Shown: in pieces, positions 11,950-14,884 of the stretch | Position numbering within the stretch: position 1 is the stretch's first letter | Layout of the letters: every line of letters starts with the position of its first letter | DNA from: Alphaproteobacteria bacterium | Lineage (GTDB): Bacteria; Pseudomonadota; Alphaproteobacteria; JAJFFI01 | Length of the DNA: 14,884 bases | Assembly (NCBI GenBank): GCA_021776755.1 | Contig: JAJFFI010000344.1 | Coordinates: forward strand, 1 to 14,884 | Direction of reading: 5' to 3' | Translations under genes and position numbers: made by a program | Notes under the pieces: generated by a model | The model's database searches: none | The model's input: the letters and a program-made list of their open reading frames with translations, nothing else | Told to the model about the DNA's origin: nothing

Positions 11950-14391
11950 TCAGCAGACTTGTCCGCCCCGTGCCGAGAAGGCGCCGCAGGCCTCGGGTTT
12001 CTTTGGCTCTCCCCCAGCAGCCTTGCCGCTCGGTTCCGGCACCGACTTCGGCACCAGCGACAACGCCTTTCGGCCACTCTCGTCATCCTTCATCTTCACC
12101 GCCCCGTCCTTGCCACCGCCGCTCGACTTCGATTTTGCGGATTTGGTTTCCGGGGTCTGCTTCTTGCCGTCCTTGCCGTCTTCGGGCTGGGGCTTGCCGC
12201 CGGTCAGCGAGGCTACCGGTTCCTTGGCCTTCGGTTTCTCCTTGGGCGCGGGCTTCCCGGGAATAACCGGCACGCCGGCGTCCTTGCTCGCCAGGAGAAA
12301 CTTGTTCGCCTTGGCGTCCTGCGGGCCGTACATGTGCTCGATCTGCTGCGGGATCAGCGGCCCAAGGCCTAGGCGCCAGCGGTAGACGTTCATGTTCTCG
12401 ATCACGCGCTGGACGTAGTTCCGGGTCTCGCGGAAGGGGATGTATTCGACCCAGTCGATGATGTCGGTCTCGGGCGCGCGGGGGTCGCCAAACTGGCCGA
12501 TCCACTGCACGACCCGGTGTTCGCCGGCGTTGTAGCCCGCGGCCGCCATCGCATAGTTGCCTGAGAACTCGACCAGCCGGTCCGAGATATACTTCCGGCC
12601 CAGCATGATGTTGTACTCGGGGTCCTCGGTCAGCCGCCCCTTGTCGTATTTGACCTCGAGCTGTTTTGCGACCCGGCGGGCGGTAAACGGCATCAGCTGC
12701 ATCAGCCCGCGGGCGCCCACCCAGCTCATGGCATCGACATCGAACATGCTTTCCTGGCGGATCAGGCCCTGGACCAGCGCTTCCTCGGGACCCGCGCCAT
12801 CGCCGTAGGGTTTCATCGGCTGGATCGGATAGCCTTCGGGAACCAGGGGATCGCCCTTGCGGTGCGCGAGCTTGGAGGTCGCGACCGCCAGTTTTCTGTC
12901 GCCGGACTCGAGCGTCCAGCGGATCGCCTGCACCCGCATCGCCGGCGTCGTGCCGCTGCGGAAGAGCTGGCGCAGGAATATGCTGCGCGTGCGCCCGGCG
13001 TTCAGCTTGCCGAGCTTGCGGACCGCCTGCACCAGATCGCTTTTCTCGAAATCCTCCCGGTCCTTTGCACTGACATAGGCCGACAGCCGCGGGTTGAAGC
13101 CCTCGCCGAGCTTGATCGCAGCAAGCTGGCCATAGAACGTGCCCGGATAGTTGGCCGCGATCCGGAACCATTTCGTGGCCGCCTTGGTGTCACCCAGCGC
13201 GGCATTCGCCCGCGCCGCCCAGTATCCGGCGCGTGACTGGCTCAGCGGGTACTTCACCCCCGCATGCAGGCGCAGGAAATGCTTCAGCGCCTGGCGCGGC
13301 TGGTTGCGGAAGCGCAGCGCGATCCAGCCGAGCAGGAACTCGGCCTCGGCGAAATGCTTGCCTTCTTTCAGCCCGTGGTGGGCAGCCAGCGTATAGGCCT
13401 TGTCATATTTCTTGCGTGCCAGCAGGTCGCGCACCGTCTCGTCGCGGGCTAGCCACCATTTCTTGGCGTTGCCCAGCGGCCCGCGCCTTGAGGCGTCCAG
13501 CATCACCTTTTCGGCCGCGTCCTTGCTGCCCTTCTTCACCAGCCACTGCATGTAGGCGTACTGGATGCCCGGATGCAGGCGCGCCGTGCTGTCGACCATG
13601 CCAAAGGCCGCGTCCACGTCCTTGCGCGACATTTTGTCCCGCGACAGCGCCGCCCAGGCCTTCACGATCTTCTTGTGATCGTCGCTGAGGTAGGGGAGCA
13701 ACTGTTTCGCGCCCGAGACGCGTTTCTTCCAGAGCAGCCGCTCGGCGCGGAGGAAGTGATCCGTTTCGCGCAGGTGCTCCTTGTTCCGGGCGAGGAAGGA
13801 CATGGCGTTGCCCTGTCCCGAGCGCCCGCGGAACGGCTCCTGCACCCAGGTCAGCCGCAGGTGGCGCTGGGCCTTGAGGCGATTCTTGGCGCCGGCCGTC
13901 GCGCCTTGCTTGTCCGCCAGCCGCAGCAGCGCGCGGGCGTAACGTTCGTCGGACAGCAGCGTCTTGGGCCGGTGCTTTTCAAACCACGCCACGACCTCGG
14001 CGTCCGGTGTCGACTTCGGCATCTCGCGTTCGGCGTGCAGCAGCAGGCGCGACATGTGCGGCCAGCCCGGGTTGGCGTCGATGAAGGCCGCGATCTCCTT
14101 GAAGGTCGCGCCGCTGTTGAGTTCCTGGAAATAATACCAGTCGAGGATCTTCGTCAGCACCGGATCGTTGCCGGCCCGCCCGATGCGCCGGGCTTCTCCA
14201 AGCCGGCCCCGCGAAATGGACGCAAACGCGCGCTCATAGACGTCCTTGTCGATGATCTCGACATCCTTGGGCGCCTGCGCCACCGCTTGCTGAATGGCTG
14301 GGCTGGCCAGCACAAGCATCGCCACGCTCAAGAGCGTGTAAAGCGGAAGTCGGATGCGGCGCCGTTGGGGTGCGGCGGGCGAAAGCGGCAT
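11950..14391 (-). CDS. slt: Soluble lytic murein transglycosylase (Slt70 type) with Lys-rich C-terminal tail
   Basis: From the ATG at 14391 the protein has 813 residues. This start is preferred over 14442 because AGGAGGG (14401-14407) lies 9 nt upstream and the signal peptide begins right there (RRRIRLPLYTLLSVAMLVLASP, landmarks of residues 10-31; cut near AVA, residue 38). Residues about 45-500 form the long alpha-helical ring domain typical of Slt70. The catalytic goose-lysozyme-like domain spans about 530-680, with the acid Glu547 in LIRQESMFD, GARGLMQLMPFTA, and AAGYNAGEHRVVQW. It cleaves the MurNAc-GlcNAc bond to give 1,6-anhydro ends in the periplasm. The last 102 residues are low-complexity with about one Lys in five, then end in CGAFSARGGQVC. 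Such a tail is not part of the Slt70 core. The gene diverges from dapA. Confidence 0.93.
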   Translation of the reverse strand: MPLSPAAPQRRRIRLPLYTLLSVAMLVLASPAIQQAVAQAPKDVEIIDKDVYERAFASISRGRLGEARRIGRAGNDPVLTKILDWYYFQELNSGATFKEIAAFIDANPGWPHMSRLLLHAEREMPKSTPDAEVVAWFEKHRPKTLLSDERYARALLRLADKQGATAGAKNRLKAQRHLRLTWVQEPFRGRSGQGNAMSFLARNKEHLRETDHFLRAERLLWKKRVSGAKQLLPYLSDDHKKIVKAWAALSRDKMSRKDVDAAFGMVDSTARLHPGIQYAYMQWLVKKGSKDAAEKVMLDASRRGPLGNAKKWWLARDETVRDLLARKKYDKAYTLAAHHGLKEGKHFAEAEFLLGWIALRFRNQPRQALKHFLRLHAGVKYPLSQSRAGYWAARANAALGDTKAATKWFRIAANYPGTFYGQLAAIKLGEGFNPRLSAYVSAKDREDFEKSDLVQAVRKLGKLNAGRTRSIFLRQLFRSGTTPAMRVQAIRWTLESGDRKLAVATSKLAHRKGDPLVPEGYPIQPMKPYGDGAGPEEALVQGLIRQESMFDVDAMSWVGARGLMQLMPFTARRVAKQLEVKYDKGRLTEDPEYNIMLGRKYISDRLVEFSGNYAMAAAGYNAGEHRVVQWIGQFGDPRAPETDIIDWVEYIPFRETRNYVQRVIENMNVYRWRLGLGPLIPQQIEHMYGPQDAKANKFLLASKDAGVPVIPGKPAPKEKPKAKEPVASLTGGKPQPEDGKDGKKQTPETKSAKSKSSGGGKDGAVKMKDDESGRKALSLVPKSVPEPSGKAAGGEPKKPEACGAFSARGGQVC

Positions 14392-14634
14392 GCGCGGTTT
14401 CCCTCCTGGTTCCGGGGCTTGCTCGTCAAGAATTCCAGGCAATCGAACGTCTGGCGATCAGATCCTGCCTTCTCTCTCCGAGCCGCCGCCGCGATACCTT
14501 GCGGCCGGCAATCGGAACCAAAAAACTTTCCCCCGGCTACGTCCGGATCATAGCGCCAACGCGGGTTCCGGTCCAATTCGGCCCCCGAAGTCCTGGGCGG
14601 CGGCCATTCCGAAAATCGCGTTTCGCGCCAATGC

Positions 14635-14656
14635 GTTGCAGGTCTTGTTCTGCAAC
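14635..14656. promoter_or_regulatory. 7-bp perfect inverted repeat upstream of dapA
   Basis: GTTGCAG (14635-14641) and CTGCAAC (14650-14656) are exact reverse complements with an 8-nt spacer. The dyad lies 44 bp before the candidate dapA -35. It may be an operator. Chance occurrence is possible for a 7-bp arm. Confidence 0.3.
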
Positions 14657-14699
14657 ACGGACGATTCAGGCGCGCCGACGACAACAGCACTTCAACCTC

Positions 14700-14728
14700 T
14701 TGCCGCTGTCCGGCACGCCCGGTATGTT
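14700..14728 (+). promoter_or_regulatory. Candidate promoter for dapA
   Basis: TTGCCG (14700-14705) and TATGTT (14723-14728) are spaced by exactly 17 bp and each match 4 of 6 consensus bases. The start of transcription would be near 14735, giving a leader of about 94 nt. I saw no lysine riboswitch motif in that leader. Confidence 0.38.
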
Positions 14729-14828
14729 CAGGCTTAGCCGACAAATCCGGCAGCATTTTGACCCGATCAGGACCGCAACCGGGCGCGGCATCGCCGCATG
14801 TCCGTGCCGGTTCAAGTGGAGAAGACCC

Positions 14829-14884
14829 ATGGCACCCGTACTTCAGGGATCACTTGTCGCCCTCATCACGCCGTTTCGGGACGG
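14829..14884 (+). CDS. dapA: 4-hydroxy-tetrahydrodipicolinate synthase, N-terminal fragment
   Basis: Only the first 18 codons are inside the window. They read MAPVLQGSLVALITPFRD, and the G-S-x-V-A-L-I-T-P-F motif is the well-known N-terminus of DapA, part of strand 1 of the TIM barrel. A GGAGA ribosome site lies upstream. DapA condenses pyruvate with aspartate semialdehyde in the first committed step to meso-diaminopimelate and lysine. The call rests on the N-terminus and on the slt neighbour, a pairing I recall from alphaproteobacterial genomes. Confidence 0.88.
   Translation, partial: MAPVLQGSLVALITPFRD

Larger units (their letters stand above)
14392..14828. other. 437-bp divergent region between slt and dapA
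   Basis: No protein-coding signal is convincing here; two overlapping frames (14328-14756 minus and 14354-14737 plus) look like non-coding translation. It holds the strong slt ribosome site (14401-14407), a possible dapA promoter and a 7-bp inverted repeat. The dapA ribosome site GGAGA is near 14817. Confidence 0.6.

Noticed and set aside
14392..14442. Longer start (14442) for the Slt protein
   Set aside because: It would bury the strong AGGAGGG site inside the coding region and put 17 hydrophilic residues before the signal peptide.
14354..14756. Small coding genes in the slt-dapA gap
   Set aside because: Both frames overlap each other and the slt 5' end, have no ribosome site, and read as non-protein-like sequence.

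Overview
The window reads as high-GC alphaproteobacterial chromosome. The main clues are a lytic transglycosylase gene divergent from dapA, a bactofilin next to a DUF5930-type M23 peptidase, and small proteins of an alphaproteobacterial type. No phage, plasmid, transposase or CRISPR genes are visible. A Rhodospirillales-like host is my best guess, but no taxonomic marker in the window proves it.

Layout, left to right. (1) 2-715 (+) is the C-terminal part of an unrecognised protein. It converges on a secreted protein with two beta-sandwich-like repeats (768-1574, -). (2) 1798-3605 (-) is a two-gene unit. A heme-oxygenase-like putative diiron oxidase comes first, followed 32 bp later by a LuxI/FeeM-like N-acyltransferase fused to a C-terminal cyclic-nucleotide-binding domain. 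A 415-bp divergent region with a perfect 9-bp inverted repeat separates this unit from (3) two tandem Nu-class (YfcG-like) glutathione transferase paralogues (4021-5469, +). (4) 5565-6460 holds two small divergent conserved-type proteins. Two TTAA-N7-TAAA motifs, near-matches to the CtrA box, lie between them. (5) A tRNA-Ser(GCU) gene with its own good promoter lies at 6611-6699. (6) 6700-7417 is about 0.7 kb without a conventional gene. It contains many hairpins, a 37-codon ORF with a strong Shine-Dalgarno, and an array of five hairpins whose loops all end in CAA. It leads into (7) an M23 metallopeptidase with an unusually long, arginine-rich N-terminus, followed by a bactofilin. (8) On the minus strand lie an L-2-haloacid-dehalogenase-type HAD protein followed by an alpha/beta hydrolase, and upstream of them a Slt70-type soluble lytic transglycosylase with a lysine-rich tail. 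(9) dapA starts at 14829 (+) and runs out of the window.

Two themes stand out. One is envelope shape and peptidoglycan work: the M23 peptidase plus bactofilin, Slt, and dapA, which feeds meso-DAP and lysine synthesis. The other is small-molecule and redox chemistry: the acyltransferase-cNMP plus HDO unit, the two GSTs, and the HAD plus hydrolase pair. The best candidates for something undescribed are the acyltransferase-cNMP/HDO operon and the structured leader with a CAA-loop hairpin array upstream of the M23-bactofilin module. All functional calls come from reading motifs by eye; no database search was run.
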